Source: an uncultured Slackia sp.
Lineage (GTDB): Bacteria; Actinomycetota; Coriobacteriia; Coriobacteriales; Eggerthellaceae
NCBI GenBank assembly: GCA_937895975.1
Contig: CALBLG010000121.1
Location: 1 to 22,815 of the forward strand
Length of the DNA stretch: 22,815 nucleotides
Direction: 5' to 3'
A program made the position numbers and the translations under genes. The notes under the pieces were generated by a model. The model saw nothing but the letters and a program-made list of their open reading frames with translations. It was not told the DNA's origin and ran no database searches. Shown here one piece after another: positions 9,137 to 16,949 of the stretch (position 1 is its first letter; the number at the start of each line of letters is the position of its first letter).

Positions 9137-9360
9137 ATGCACAAATCTCACGCATATGGGGCGAAAATGCTCAATTCAGCGTATTCGACCAAATTTTCTT
9201 GGGCGTTCGCGTGGTGTCGGTGTGGGTGTATTGTGGCGGGTCGTATGCGATTTTTCCGCTGTGGGAAAATACCGCCCTGTATACGAAGGGCTGGGGAGCA
9301 ACGGCGAGACAACTAACGCCGTTGAAAGAAGCCCTTTCCCATAAGAGAAGGTTGGGCTTA
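9137..9360 (+). other. Leader region of the foldase gene
   Basis: This 224-base gap has no credible ORF. A 7-bp hairpin (9300-9306 with 9317-9323) lies shortly before the ribosome-binding site, and TATACG near 9278 could be a -10, but no convincing -35 was found. Confidence 0.3.
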
Positions 9361-10605
9361 ATGAAGAAGATGAACTTCTTGAAAATCGCCTGTGTCGCGG
9401 CATTGTCCGCGGCATGCTGCTTCGCCATTGTGGGCTGCAGCTCGCAGTCGAACAGCGATTCGGGCGACGTGTCGGTGGGCGACACCTCCGAAGGCGTTGC
9501 TGCGACGGTCAACGGCAAGGAAATCGGCGAGAAGGCCGTGACCGCTTATATCGCAAACTTCCGCAGCATGTCGAACCTCGAGGCTGATGCCGATTGGGCT
9601 CAGTGGCTCGTCGACAACAACTACACCGCATCGGACATTCGCGAGGAAGTCATTAATTACTACACCAGCCAAGAGCTCATTCGCCAGGCTGCCGAGGAAA
9701 ATGGCGTGACGGTCGATTCGTCCGAGGTCGACGCCCAAGTGCAGCAGATGCGTTCCTACTATGATTCCGACGAGGATTGGCAGAGCGCGCTGAAGCAGAT
9801 CGGCACCACCGAATCGCAGTACCGTTCGCTGCTCGAGATTTCCATGCTGCAAAAAGACCTGCAGGAAAAGGTCGCTCAGCCCGAAGACCCCTCTGATGAA
9901 GAGCTGCTGCAGTATGCACAGATGTACGCCACCTATTACAACGGTGCCAAGAAATCGAGCCACATCCTGTTCAACTCCGATGACGAGGCCACTGCCCAGG
10001 AGGTGCTCGATAGGATCAACTCCGGCGAGCTCGACTTCGCCGACGCCGCTGCGCAGTATTCGCAAGATTCCGGCAGTAAAGATGATGGCGGCAATGTCGG
10101 TTGGGATAAGCTGACTTCGTTCGTCGACGAATACCAGACCGCGCTCGATGGTTTGGAAGAGGGCCAGGTTTCCGGCTTGGTTACCTCAAGCTACGGCATC
10201 CACATCATCAAGTGCACTCAGGTGTTCAATGCTCCCGACGAAGTGACGTCCACCGATCAGCTTCCGTCTGAGTTCATGGATTCCATCAAGTCGACCTTGG
10301 AATCCTCCGCGAAACAGCAGGCGTATTCCCAGTGGTATCAGGATTATAAGAGCAACGCCGACATTCAGATCAACGATATGCCGAGCGGCCTCGCCTACGA
10401 CGTAAGCCTTGACGGCGTGGAGCCCTCGAGCGACAGCTCCAGCTCCGATTCGTCGGCCGACAACACCGCCGACGCGACGAGTTCTGACACGGACGCCTCG
10501 AGCGACGCTTCCGCCACTGAGGCGAATACCGAATCCAGCGATTCGAGCAACGCGACCTCGGCAAGCACCACCACCGCTCAGCCGAGCGAAACTAAGAGCG
10601 AATAG
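9361..10605 (+). CDS. Parvulin-type peptidyl-prolyl isomerase lipoprotein (PrsA/SurA-like)
   Basis: The 414-residue protein is a likely extracytoplasmic foldase that helps exported proteins fold. The ATG at 9361 follows AGAAGG at 9346-9351. The N-terminus has a lipoprotein signal ending IVGC, with the lipidated Cys at residue 26. A SurA-like N-terminal domain (about 45-185, starting ATVNGKEI) leads into the rotamase domain (about 197-287, KKSSHILF to SYGIHIIKC). The last 60 or so residues (from about 355) are a low-complexity tail of Ser, Asp, Thr and Ala, acidic and likely disordered, and unusual for PrsA. The frame stays open upstream to 8965, but that stretch overlaps typA. It is a single-gene unit, ending at the terminator at 10623. 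Confidence 0.85.
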   Translation: MKKMNFLKIACVAALSAACCFAIVGCSSQSNSDSGDVSVGDTSEGVAATVNGKEIGEKAVTAYIANFRSMSNLEADADWAQWLVDNNYTASDIREEVINYYTSQELIRQAAEENGVTVDSSEVDAQVQQMRSYYDSDEDWQSALKQIGTTESQYRSLLEISMLQKDLQEKVAQPEDPSDEELLQYAQMYATYYNGAKKSSHILFNSDDEATAQEVLDRINSGELDFADAAAQYSQDSGSKDDGGNVGWDKLTSFVDEYQTALDGLEEGQVSGLVTSSYGIHIIKCTQVFNAPDEVTSTDQLPSEFMDSIKSTLESSAKQQAYSQWYQDYKSNADIQINDMPSGLAYDVSLDGVEPSSDSSSSDSSADNTADATSSDTDASSDASATEANTESSDSSNATSASTTTAQPSETKSE

Positions 10606-10622
10606 CAAAAAGATCAAACCAG

Positions 10623-10651
10623 AAATGGCCCGCACAGCGGGCCATTTTTTT
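10623..10651 (+). terminator. Terminator after the foldase gene
   Basis: A 10-bp perfect stem (10623-10632 with 10638-10647) around loop CACAG ends in seven T. Confidence 0.9.
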
Positions 10652-10683
10652 GTTCGGAAAAAGGTAATACGTGGGAAGGAATC

Positions 10684-10819
10684 AAAAGAACCGTTCGCAC
10701 TGAAAGTCAGCGAGCGGCAAGCTGGGCGAGCAGATTGCCTCGAAAGGGGAGCGAAGCGTACTTCGGTACGCGAGCGACGATTGAAAGGCAAGATGCCGTC
10801 CAGCTTGCCGCGCAGCGTC
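10684..10819 (-). repeat. Dispersed palindromic element, copy 3 (reverse orientation)
   Basis: The outer stem 10714-10725 pairs perfectly with 10800-10811 (12 bp) and the central hairpin GCGTAC-TTCG-GTACGC is at 10756-10771. Read on the minus strand it has the same flanks (GACGCTGCGC and GCTCGCTGACTTTCAGTGCG) as the copies at 6064 and 14077. The outer stem is GGCAAGCTGG/CCAGCTTGCC here, different from the others yet fully paired. Confidence 0.65.
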
Positions 10820-10834
10820 AGGACGTCTCAAACG

Positions 10835-10862
10835 AAAAAAGCCCGTTCGTAAGAACGGGCTT
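10835..10862 (-). terminator. Minus-strand terminator beyond the tRNA-Ser remnant
   Basis: A 10-bp perfect stem (10839-10848 with 10853-10862) is followed on the minus strand by six T. It stands seven bases beyond the duplicated tRNA-Ser 3' end, as it would after a real tRNA gene. Confidence 0.7.
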
Positions 10863-10869
10863 AATAGTT

Positions 10870-10892
10870 GACTGGCGGAGAAGTGGGGATTC
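10870..10892 (-). repeat. Duplicated 3' end of tRNA-Ser (att-like)
   Basis: These 23 bases are identical to 11066-11088, which cover the encoded CCA, the 3' acceptor strand, the T stem and part of the T loop of tRNA-Ser plus three bases beyond. No tRNA body is attached. Duplicated tRNA 3' ends commonly mark integrase attachment sites, but only about 170 bases lie between the copies. Confidence 0.7.
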
Positions 10893-10948
10893 TGAATCGC
10901 GCTTTGCGCGCTTCATCTCGTCGGCTAAAGCCTCCTCGCGATTCGCTA

Positions 10949-11010
10949 AAAACAGCCCACTGGGCTGTTTTCTTAACGCGAATCGACCTCATCGGTTCGA
11001 ATCCCCACTT
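10949..11010. repeat. Hairpin and inverted tRNA-Ser T-arm fragment
   Basis: A 10-bp perfect hairpin with a three-base loop lies at about 10949-10971 and has T runs on both strands, so it could end transcription either way. At 10994-11010, 17 bases match the tRNA-Ser T arm in the opposite orientation. With the copy at 10881-10892 this makes a 12-bp inverted repeat around 10881-11010. Related 8-base motifs (GAATCGCG, CGCGATTC, GCGAATCG) also recur inside. I see no gene. Confidence 0.55.
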
Positions 11011-11029
11011 GCATTGTCGGGACAAATAC

Positions 11030-11055
11030 AAAACAAGCACGGTTTCCCGTGCTTG
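11030..11055 (-). terminator. Terminator of tRNA-Ser
   Basis: On the minus strand a 9-bp perfect stem (11047-11055 with 11034-11042, GAAA loop) is followed by TTTTG, 14 bases after the tRNA. Confidence 0.85.
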
Positions 11056-11068
11056 CAACAATTGCGAC

Positions 11069-11159
11069 TGGCGGAGAAGTGGGGATTCGAACCCCAGATA
11101 CCCTTGTGGGGTATACTCACTTAGCAGGCGAGCACCTTCGGCCTCTCGGTCACTTCTCC
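11069..11159 (-). tRNA. tRNA-Ser(GCT)
   Basis: A 91-base type II tRNA on the minus strand. The acceptor GGAGAAG pairs with CTTCTCC, the anticodon stem CTCGC/GTGAG closes loop CTGCTAA (anticodon GCT), the long variable arm TACCC/GGGTA identifies serine, the T loop is TTCGAAT, and GCCA ends the gene. Confidence 0.96.
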
Positions 11160-11193
11160 GCTCGCGAACGCGTTTTCACGCGTGCAGGGGTGT

Positions 11194-11222
11194 ATGATAC
11201 CGTGACAAGAAACCAAATGCAA
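11194..11222 (-). promoter_or_regulatory. Promoter of tRNA-Ser
   Basis: On the minus strand TTGCAT (11217-11222) and TATCAT (11194-11199) are 17 bases apart, with a start near 11187. It overlaps the ribosome-binding site region of the divergent DUF2207 gene, so the two units may interfere. Confidence 0.6.
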
Positions 11223-11232
11223 GGGAGACTTA

Positions 11233-13242
11233 ATGACTTCATCGCCGAATCACCATGATGCCTCGCTTTGCCAGGCGTCGCGCCGAATCGTCGCCTTCGC
11301 CATTGCCGCCTGTGCGCTGGCTTTTGCCGCTCTGGCATGCATGCCGACCGCCGCGCAGGCCAAATCGTACACATGTCCCAGCGTTACGCTCGACGCCCGC
11401 GCCAACACTGACGGCTCTCTTGACGTTTCCGAAACGCGGACTTTCGATTTTTCGGGCAGCTTCACTGCCGTGTGGTGGAACTTCGACAACATGCCCACGA
11501 AGGAAAGCCTGCTTTCCGTGCAGTCGGTTTCCATCGAGAACAATACGACGGGCGAAACCGAAGCGCTGTCGCCCGTCGAATTCCAGCGTGCGTGGCGCGA
11601 AGAGGGCGGCGCCGGCTTCCCCTCGTATTCAATCGACGAAGACCGCAACACGGTATACGTCTTTTTCGACGCGTCCGACGCCGAAGTGTCCATGACCTTG
11701 AATTACAGCATTTCCAATTTCGTGCAGGTTTATGATGACGTCGCAGAGGTGTATTGGCAATACATCGGCCATGGCTGGTCGGTCGATAGCGACCACGTGT
11801 CGGCAACGCTCAGCATCCCCGTTCCTTCCGGCGTGCAGGTTGAGGCGGGCAAAAACGTGCGCGCTTGGGGGCACGGCCCGCTCGATGGCAGACTGTCCAT
11901 CGGCGATGACGGCACTATTTACGCGCAGGTTTCTTCGGTGTCGTCGGGCGGCTATGCCGAAATTCATACGGTATTTCCCACCGAGTGGATGACGGTTGCG
12001 GGCAGCGCCCCTAACAAATATATGGGCAACCGCCTCGACAGCGTGCTCGCCGACGAGGAAAAGCTGGCCGATCAAGCGAACGCGAGCCGCCTGCAATCGC
12101 TCGCATACATCGTAATATGCCTGCTCGTGTCCATCGCGATTATCGCATGGGCCATCGTGATGTTCGTTCGTCATGGCCGCGAATACAAACCGCAGTTCCA
12201 AGAGAAATACTGGCGCGATGTGCCCGAGAAGGGGGCGGCGCCTGCAGTTATCGGCCGCTTGTGGCGCTGGGACGAGGAGTCGCCCAACGACCTTACCGCC
12301 ACGCTCATGCATCTCTCGCATGTGGGCGCGATTCGCATCGACGCGGGAAGCTACGAAGCGCCCGCTTCGGGGTTGTTCGCCGTTGGTCGCACCAATACGG
12401 TGAATGACTACTACATCACGCGCCAACCCAATTGGGAATCGAAGCTCGAAGGCCCCATCGACGAGGCGGCCATGCACCTGCTGTTCGATGTCGTTGCTCC
12501 TGGTCAGAACTCGCTATGGTTCGGCACTATTCAGCAGTTCGGCTCCGACAATCCCGAGAAATTCAAAGATGCCATGGAAACATGGCAGGGAGTTGTGTCG
12601 TGTGAAACGAACAAGCGCGATTTCTTCGAGCAAAAGGGCAATCATCTGCAAGTGCTCATGATCGCCTTGGGCGTTTTGAGCGTCATCGTTGCGATCGCGG
12701 CAATTTTCTTCACCGATAATTTCATTGCTTCGCTCACACTTGTTCCCGCGATTGTCGTGTTATTCGTCTTGTCGGCCTTTATGAAGCGCCGCAGCCGCGA
12801 AGCTGTTGAGCTGCACGCGAAAAGCGAGGCGCTGCGCAATTGGCTGAAAGATTTCAGCGCGCTCGACGAGCGCCTTCCTACCGACGTGAAGGTGTGGGGC
12901 GAGTTCATGGTGTATGCCTATTTGTTCGGCGTGGCGAAAGAGGCGATTGCCGCATTGCAGCTGCGCCTGCCGCAGGTCATCGAGGACGACGGGTTCGCAA
13001 CGTCGGTCGGCTATTGGGTCATGCCTCATTATTACGGCGTGCCGGGCGGCGTGGCGTCGCCCATCGAAAGTCCGCTCGAGGTGTTCCAAACCATGCAAAC
13101 GAACACCATGCAAACGGTGAGCGAGGCGTTGAGTGCCGTGTCGGGCGATATGTCCGACGGCGGAGGCTTCGGCGGCGGTTTCTCTGGCGGCGGCGGTTTC
13201 GGCGGCGGCGGCTTCGGTGGCGGAGGCGGCGGCGCCCGATAG
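11233..13242 (+). CDS. DUF2207 domain membrane protein
   Basis: The 669-residue protein has a signal peptide (basic RR then a hydrophobic run, likely cut after AQA near residue 43). A predicted extracellular DUF2207 beta-rich domain follows (about 44-285, with TFDFSGSFTAVWWNF and TLNYSISNFVQVYDDVAEVYW). One membrane helix lies at about 287-312, then a cytoplasmic part, then two more helices (about 472-517) and a further soluble part. The C-terminus is a Gly/Phe repeat tail (from about 643, GGGFGGGF units) typical of this family. The function of DUF2207 proteins is unknown. The ATG has AAGGGAG at 11221-11227. The gene is divergent from tRNA-Ser and ends at the terminator at 13262. Confidence 0.85.
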   Translation: MTSSPNHHDASLCQASRRIVAFAIAACALAFAALACMPTAAQAKSYTCPSVTLDARANTDGSLDVSETRTFDFSGSFTAVWWNFDNMPTKESLLSVQSVSIENNTTGETEALSPVEFQRAWREEGGAGFPSYSIDEDRNTVYVFFDASDAEVSMTLNYSISNFVQVYDDVAEVYWQYIGHGWSVDSDHVSATLSIPVPSGVQVEAGKNVRAWGHGPLDGRLSIGDDGTIYAQVSSVSSGGYAEIHTVFPTEWMTVAGSAPNKYMGNRLDSVLADEEKLADQANASRLQSLAYIVICLLVSIAIIAWAIVMFVRHGREYKPQFQEKYWRDVPEKGAAPAVIGRLWRWDEESPNDLTATLMHLSHVGAIRIDAGSYEAPASGLFAVGRTNTVNDYYITRQPNWESKLEGPIDEAAMHLLFDVVAPGQNSLWFGTIQQFGSDNPEKFKDAMETWQGVVSCETNKRDFFEQKGNHLQVLMIALGVLSVIVAIAAIFFTDNFIASLTLVPAIVVLFVLSAFMKRRSREAVELHAKSEALRNWLKDFSALDERLPTDVKVWGEFMVYAYLFGVAKEAIAALQLRLPQVIEDDGFATSVGYWVMPHYYGVPGGVASPIESPLEVFQTMQTNTMQTVSEALSAVSGDMSDGGGFGGGFSGGGGFGGGGFGGGGGGAR

Positions 13243-13261
13243 AAAAATGAAATCTTTTACA

Positions 13262-13292
13262 GGCAAGGGGCAAAAGAGCCCCTTGCCCTTTT
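13262..13292 (+). terminator. Terminator after the DUF2207 gene
   Basis: A 10-bp perfect stem (13262-13271 with 13278-13287) around AAAAGA is followed by CTTTT. Confidence 0.9.
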
Positions 13293-13318
13293 CGTGAACG
13301 GAAAAGGCGAGAAAATAT

Positions 13319-13453
13319 CCGAAATTGCGAGTTATGTCCCCTCCGCAGGGCCTGGAGGCGGCTGTTTTCTTGATTTTGTGCCGCGTGCGGCATATAGGGG
13401 ACCGCATTTCATCGCTCGCGCCTGTGCCGAAAGGACAAAACTCGCAATCTCGG
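13319..13453. repeat. 135-bp element bounded by 21-base inverted repeats
   Basis: Bases 13319-13339 and 13433-13453 are inverted repeats matching at 19 of 21 positions (core ATTGCGAGTT). A small hairpin (TGCCGC-GT-GCGGCA, 13379-13392) lies between. No coding frame is convincing. It may be a MITE-like or dispersed intergenic repeat; no second copy was found in this window. Confidence 0.55.
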
Positions 13454-13515
13454 CTAGATTCAAGAATAAAACGTTTGGGATACTCTTCTGCCCATTCTGA
13501 GGCGTGGATTTTTCC

Positions 13516-13535
13516 GCGGTGCAAACCGCTATACT
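13516..13535 (+). promoter_or_regulatory. Candidate purE promoter with adjoining inverted repeat
   Basis: TATACT at 13530-13535 is a good -10, but the -35 is unclear. A 5-bp inverted repeat (GCGGT/ACCGC, 13516-13529) abuts it and could be an operator. Confidence 0.35.
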
Positions 13536-13577
13536 TTAGTGCGTTAGAGTGGCCGCCAAGTGGAAGAGGCGATTTTC

Positions 13578-14042
13578 GTGGCTGAAGAAACGAAGCCGTT
13601 GGTCGGAATCATCATGGGCAGCGAGAGCGACATGCCCAATATGGAACCCTGCATGAAGCAACTTGAGGAATTCGGCATTCCCTACGAAGTCAAGGTTGCG
13701 AGCGCCCACCGTAAGCCCGCTGAAGTGCACGAGTGGGCTTCGGGCGCCGAAGGGCGCGGCATGCGCGTTATCGTGGCGGCAGCCGGCAAGGCTGCGCATC
13801 TCGGCGGTGTGGTTGCTGCCTATACGCCGCTGCCCGTCATCGCGGTTCCCATGAAAACCAGCGATTTGGGCGGCTTGGATTCCTTGCTTTCCATGGTACA
13901 GATGCCTTCGGGCGTGCCTGTTGCATGCGTTGCCATCAACGGCGCGAAAAACGCCGCCATCCTCGCCGTGCAAATGCTCGGTACCGGCAACGATGAATGC
14001 CGCAAGAAGATTGCCGACTTCAAAGCAAAGATGGCCGAATGA
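13578..14042 (+). CDS. purE: N5-carboxyaminoimidazole ribonucleotide mutase (PurE)
   Basis: PurE makes CAIR in de novo purine synthesis, normally from the product of PurK. The GTG at 13578 is preferred because GGAAGAGG (13562-13569) is eight bases upstream; an in-frame GTG at 13560 has no such site. The 154-residue protein has the family motifs MGSESDMP, SAHRKP, AAAGKAAHLGG, TPLPVIAVP and SLLSMVQMPSGVPVA, and fits class I (bacterial) PurE. The loop AAAGKAAHLGG differs from the common AGAGGAAHLPG by a Lys and the loss of Pro. No purK is in the window, so the substrate class cannot be confirmed from context. It appears to be a single-gene unit ending at 14048-14073. Confidence 0.95.
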   Translation: MAEETKPLVGIIMGSESDMPNMEPCMKQLEEFGIPYEVKVASAHRKPAEVHEWASGAEGRGMRVIVAAAGKAAHLGGVVAAYTPLPVIAVPMKTSDLGGLDSLLSMVQMPSGVPVACVAINGAKNAAILAVQMLGTGNDECRKKIADFKAKMAE

Positions 14043-14047
14043 TTGTT

Positions 14048-14073
14048 GCGCCGTTCTAACGAACGGCGCTTTT
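14048..14073 (+). terminator. Terminator after purE
   Basis: A 9-bp perfect stem (14048-14056 with 14061-14069) with loop TAAC is followed by TTTT. Confidence 0.85.
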
Positions 14074-14076
14074 GCC

Positions 14077-14272
14077 GACGCTGCGCTGGGTTCTGGCGGC
14101 GCGCTTCGGGCGGGACAAGCTTAGCTTGTCGCGCCCGCTCGGGCGCAAAAGTACGTGTTGAACATGCCATTTAGGCATGTTCAACACGTACCGAAGTACG
14201 CTTCGCCTCGGCCGCGCCCGAATCGCACTCGCCAGAACCCATGCTCGCTGGCTTTTGCTGCGGATGGGTCTC
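14077..14272 (+). repeat. Dispersed palindromic element, copy 2 (largest)
   Basis: The outer stem 14087-14098 pairs perfectly with 14230-14241 (12 bp, GGGTTCTGGCG core). The flanks GACGCTGCGC and GCTCGCTGGCTTTT match the other copies, as does the central GTACCGAAGTACGC (14188-14201). Extra hairpins are inserted (GACAAGC/GCTTGTC at about 14114-14130 and the long one at 14151-14191). It ends about 55 bases before iorA. Confidence 0.7.
14151..14191. repeat. 18-bp perfect hairpin inside element copy 2
   Basis: Bases 14151-14168 pair perfectly with 14174-14191 around loop ATTTA. The arms begin and end with GTAC, and the 3' GTAC is also the 5' half of the element's conserved central hairpin, as if the palindrome had been inserted at that site. 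Confidence 0.7.
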
Positions 14273-14327
14273 TTGCGTGCGCTTGGATATCCGGATGTAA
14301 TGCTGGGCACTTGTTACAGGGGGATTC

Positions 14328-16244
14328 ATGACGAAAAAATTGCTTATGGGCAACGAAGCCTTCGCCCATGCCGCCCTCGAGGCGGGCGTGCGCGTGGTTG
14401 CGGGCTATCCGGGCACACCGTCGAGCGAACTCATCGAGACCGTGGCCGGATGCGTGCAGGCCGGCTCCGCTAAAGACGTGCACGTTGAGTGGTCCACGAA
14501 CGAGAAGGCCGCACTTGAGCTGCTCGCGGGCGCATCGTATTCGGGCGCGCGCACGCTCTTCACGTGCAAGCAGGTGGGCTTGAACGTGGCGAGCGACCCC
14601 TTGATGAGCCTGAACTACGTTGGCGTCGAGGGCGGCTGCGTGGTGTATGTCGCCGACGACCCGGGTCCAATTTCCTCTCAAACCGAACAGGACACGCGTC
14701 GGTTCGCCGCATTCGCGAAAATTCCCGTGTTCGACCCCGCCGATGTTGAGCAGGGCGTCGCGATGATGCCCGCCGCATTCGCGCTTTCCGAACGCTACCG
14801 CACGCCGGTTATCATGCGGCCCACCACGCGCGTGTGCCATTCGTCGGCATTCGTGGACGTCGCCGACGAAACCAAGGCCGCTAGCGCGAAGGGATTCCAG
14901 AAAGACGATTCCCGTTGGGTTATTTTCCCTGCTCGCGCATATCGCGGGCATAATGAAATCAACGACCGCCTTGCCAAAGTGGCGAAGGAATTCTCGGGGC
15001 TGCTCGTCGATGAAGCGCCCAGCGGGCAGAGCTCCGAGAACCTTGCGCGTTTCAATCCTGTCGAAAATCGCGGCGAGAATCCCAAGCTTGGCATCGTGTG
15101 CGGCGGCGTGTCAACCGCGTATGCGCGTGAAGCGCTTGCCGCCCTTGCAAGGGCGGGCGAGCTGCCGGCATATCGATTCATGCAGGTCGGAACGCCGTTT
15201 CCATTTCCCGAAGACCTCGCGAACGAGTTTGTGTGCGGCCTAGAGAAAATCATCGTGTTCGAAGAACTCGACCATGTGCTCGAGGACGAGCTCGTTCGCC
15301 TTGCGGGCCTGCGCGCGGCTCGGGGCGCTTCGGCGCCGCGCGTGCTTGGTCGCGCGTCGGGCGATTGCCGCGCGGCTGGCGAGAACACCGTCGAAGATAT
15401 CGCCGCTCGTCTCGCCCAGTTCTTCGACGTGAAATACGTCAAGCCTGCGGTCGATTCTGCCGAGAGCATCGGCGCCGATTTGCCCGTGCGCCCGCCGGTG
15501 TTGTGCGCGGGCTGCCCGCATCGCGGCGCATTCTATGCATGCAAACGCGCCTTGAAAAAGATGCATGCGCGTGCAACGTTTTCGGGCGACATCGGGTGCT
15601 ACACGCTGGGCAACGCCAAGCCTCTCGATGCGGTTGACACGTGCCTGTGCATGGGCGCGGGCATCACCATGGCACAAGGTCTGGGTGTGGTGAGCCCTGG
15701 CGTGAAGCAGCTCGCATTCGTGGGCGATTCGACGTTTTTCGCGAGTGGCATCACGGGCGTGGCCAATGCCGTATACAACCAGCACGACATCACGGTATGC
15801 GTGCTCGACAATTCGACCACCGCCATGACGGGCGGCCAACCTCATCCCGGCACGGGCGCTACGCTCATGGGGCCGAAAAGCAAGCCGCTCTCTATCGAGC
15901 GGGTGCTTCGTGCTCTCGATGTCGAATGCATCCAGTTCGCGAATCCCCACGACCTTGAGCAAAGCATGGCTGCTGTTGAAAAAGCGGTGTCGTTCGTGGG
16001 GCCGTCGGCGGTTATTTTCCGCGCGCCGTGCGTGAACCTCGTCAAGCCCGAGGCCCCCGTTTCAATCGATGCCGAAACTTGCACGGGTTGCAAGAAGTGC
16101 ATCATGTCTATCGGCTGTCCGGCTGTCGGCTTTAACGGCCAGACCGCCACGATCGACGCAACGCTGTGCACGGGCTGCGGGCTTTGTACGCAGGTCTGTC
16201 CCTTCAATTCGATCGCGAAAAATGTTGGGGAAGGTGCCAGGTAA
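14328..16244 (+). CDS. iorA: Indolepyruvate ferredoxin oxidoreductase, alpha subunit
   Basis: IorA carries the catalytic centre that converts aryl-pyruvates (from Trp, Phe or Tyr transamination) plus CoA to aryl-acetyl-CoA and CO2, reducing ferredoxin. The 638-residue product begins with the pyrimidine domain (GYPGTPSSELIE). The thiamine diphosphate domain has GDIGCYTLG (about 419) and GDSTFFASGITGVANAVYN (about 465). Two [4Fe-4S] motifs sit at the C-terminus: CTGCKKCIMSIGCP, whose last spacing is four residues, not three, and CTGCGLCTQVCP. The ATG follows AGGGGG at 14318-14323. Its TAA overlaps the iorB ATG by one base. The acetyl-CoA-type product can be used by the ligase gene at 21388. Confidence 0.95.
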   Translation: MTKKLLMGNEAFAHAALEAGVRVVAGYPGTPSSELIETVAGCVQAGSAKDVHVEWSTNEKAALELLAGASYSGARTLFTCKQVGLNVASDPLMSLNYVGVEGGCVVYVADDPGPISSQTEQDTRRFAAFAKIPVFDPADVEQGVAMMPAAFALSERYRTPVIMRPTTRVCHSSAFVDVADETKAASAKGFQKDDSRWVIFPARAYRGHNEINDRLAKVAKEFSGLLVDEAPSGQSSENLARFNPVENRGENPKLGIVCGGVSTAYAREALAALARAGELPAYRFMQVGTPFPFPEDLANEFVCGLEKIIVFEELDHVLEDELVRLAGLRAARGASAPRVLGRASGDCRAAGENTVEDIAARLAQFFDVKYVKPAVDSAESIGADLPVRPPVLCAGCPHRGAFYACKRALKKMHARATFSGDIGCYTLGNAKPLDAVDTCLCMGAGITMAQGLGVVSPGVKQLAFVGDSTFFASGITGVANAVYNQHDITVCVLDNSTTAMTGGQPHPGTGATLMGPKSKPLSIERVLRALDVECIQFANPHDLEQSMAAVEKAVSFVGPSAVIFRAPCVNLVKPEAPVSIDAETCTGCKKCIMSIGCPAVGFNGQTATIDATLCTGCGLCTQVCPFNSIAKNVGEGAR

Positions 16245-16855
16245 TGAAAAACGTTGTTTTAACCGGCATCGGCGGGCAGGGAACCGTGCTTGCCGCGAAA
16301 ATTCTGGCCCAGGCCGCGCAGGCGCGCGGCTGGCATGTTCGCACCGCCGAAACCATTGGCATGGCGCAGCGTGGCGGCAGCGTTACGAGCCACGTTCGCA
16401 TGGGCGATGGGGGCGAAACGGTGGCATCTCCGCTTGTGCCCACGGGCTCGGCCGACATGCTCATTGCGTTCGAGCCCGGAGAAGCGGCGCGCGTACTGCC
16501 TCTCCTTTCCCCCGAAGGCGTGTTGATTACCGCGTCCAGCGTGAAGCAGCCCGTGTCGGCTTCGCTTTCGAAAATCGTGTACGCGGCGCAGCCCATAATC
16601 GAGGCCCTGCAAAAACGAGAAGGTCGCACGATTGTCGTCGACGAGCAACCGCTGCTCAAGCTCGTTGGAAACGCCAAGGCGCTCAACATCGTGCTGCTTA
16701 CGGTGGCCGTTTGCCAAACCAACGCGCAAGGCGAACCGCTGCTTGGCATAACGGTCGACGAACTCAAGGAAGCCATCGCGGCCTGCGTGAAGCCGAAATT
16801 CGTCGATATGAATCTTGCCGCCGTCGACGCGGTGCGCAAGCAGCTCAATCTATAG
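16244..16855 (+). CDS. iorB: Indolepyruvate ferredoxin oxidoreductase, beta subunit
   Basis: IorB is the gamma-domain partner of IorA. The 203-residue protein starts MKNVVLTGIGGQGTVLAAKI and continues with ETIGMAQRGGSVTSHVR, both family hallmarks. The ATG at 16244 overlaps the iorA stop in TAATG, and GGGGAAGG (16227-16234) lies nine bases upstream, so the subunits are co-translated in matched amounts. An open frame extends upstream to 16166 but lies within the iorA ferredoxin domain. No T-rich terminator follows; the next structure is the inverted repeat at 16950-17019. Confidence 0.95.
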   Translation: MKNVVLTGIGGQGTVLAAKILAQAAQARGWHVRTAETIGMAQRGGSVTSHVRMGDGGETVASPLVPTGSADMLIAFEPGEAARVLPLLSPEGVLITASSVKQPVSASLSKIVYAAQPIIEALQKREGRTIVVDEQPLLKLVGNAKALNIVLLTVAVCQTNAQGEPLLGITVDELKEAIAACVKPKFVDMNLAAVDAVRKQLNL

Positions 16856-16949
16856 CATCCATTTCAGACAAAAGCGGGCCAAAAAGGGTGCCTCTTGGTC
16901 TGCTAAAAGCTGTATCCATCGGCAAATAAGCCTACACATGCTGTGGCGG

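Noticed and set aside
10861..11258. Small ORFs on both strands around tRNA-Ser, some with GDSNPR
   Set aside because: They are translations of tRNA-Ser and its repeats, not proteins.
12760..13524. A minus-strand ORF reading through the 135-bp inverted-repeat element
   Set aside because: Most of it is antisense to the DUF2207 gene and the rest is repeat DNA; it has no ribosome-binding site of note or domain.
13454..13577. A purine-linked (PurR, guanine or ZTP) riboswitch before purE
   Set aside because: No matching conserved core could be found in the leader.
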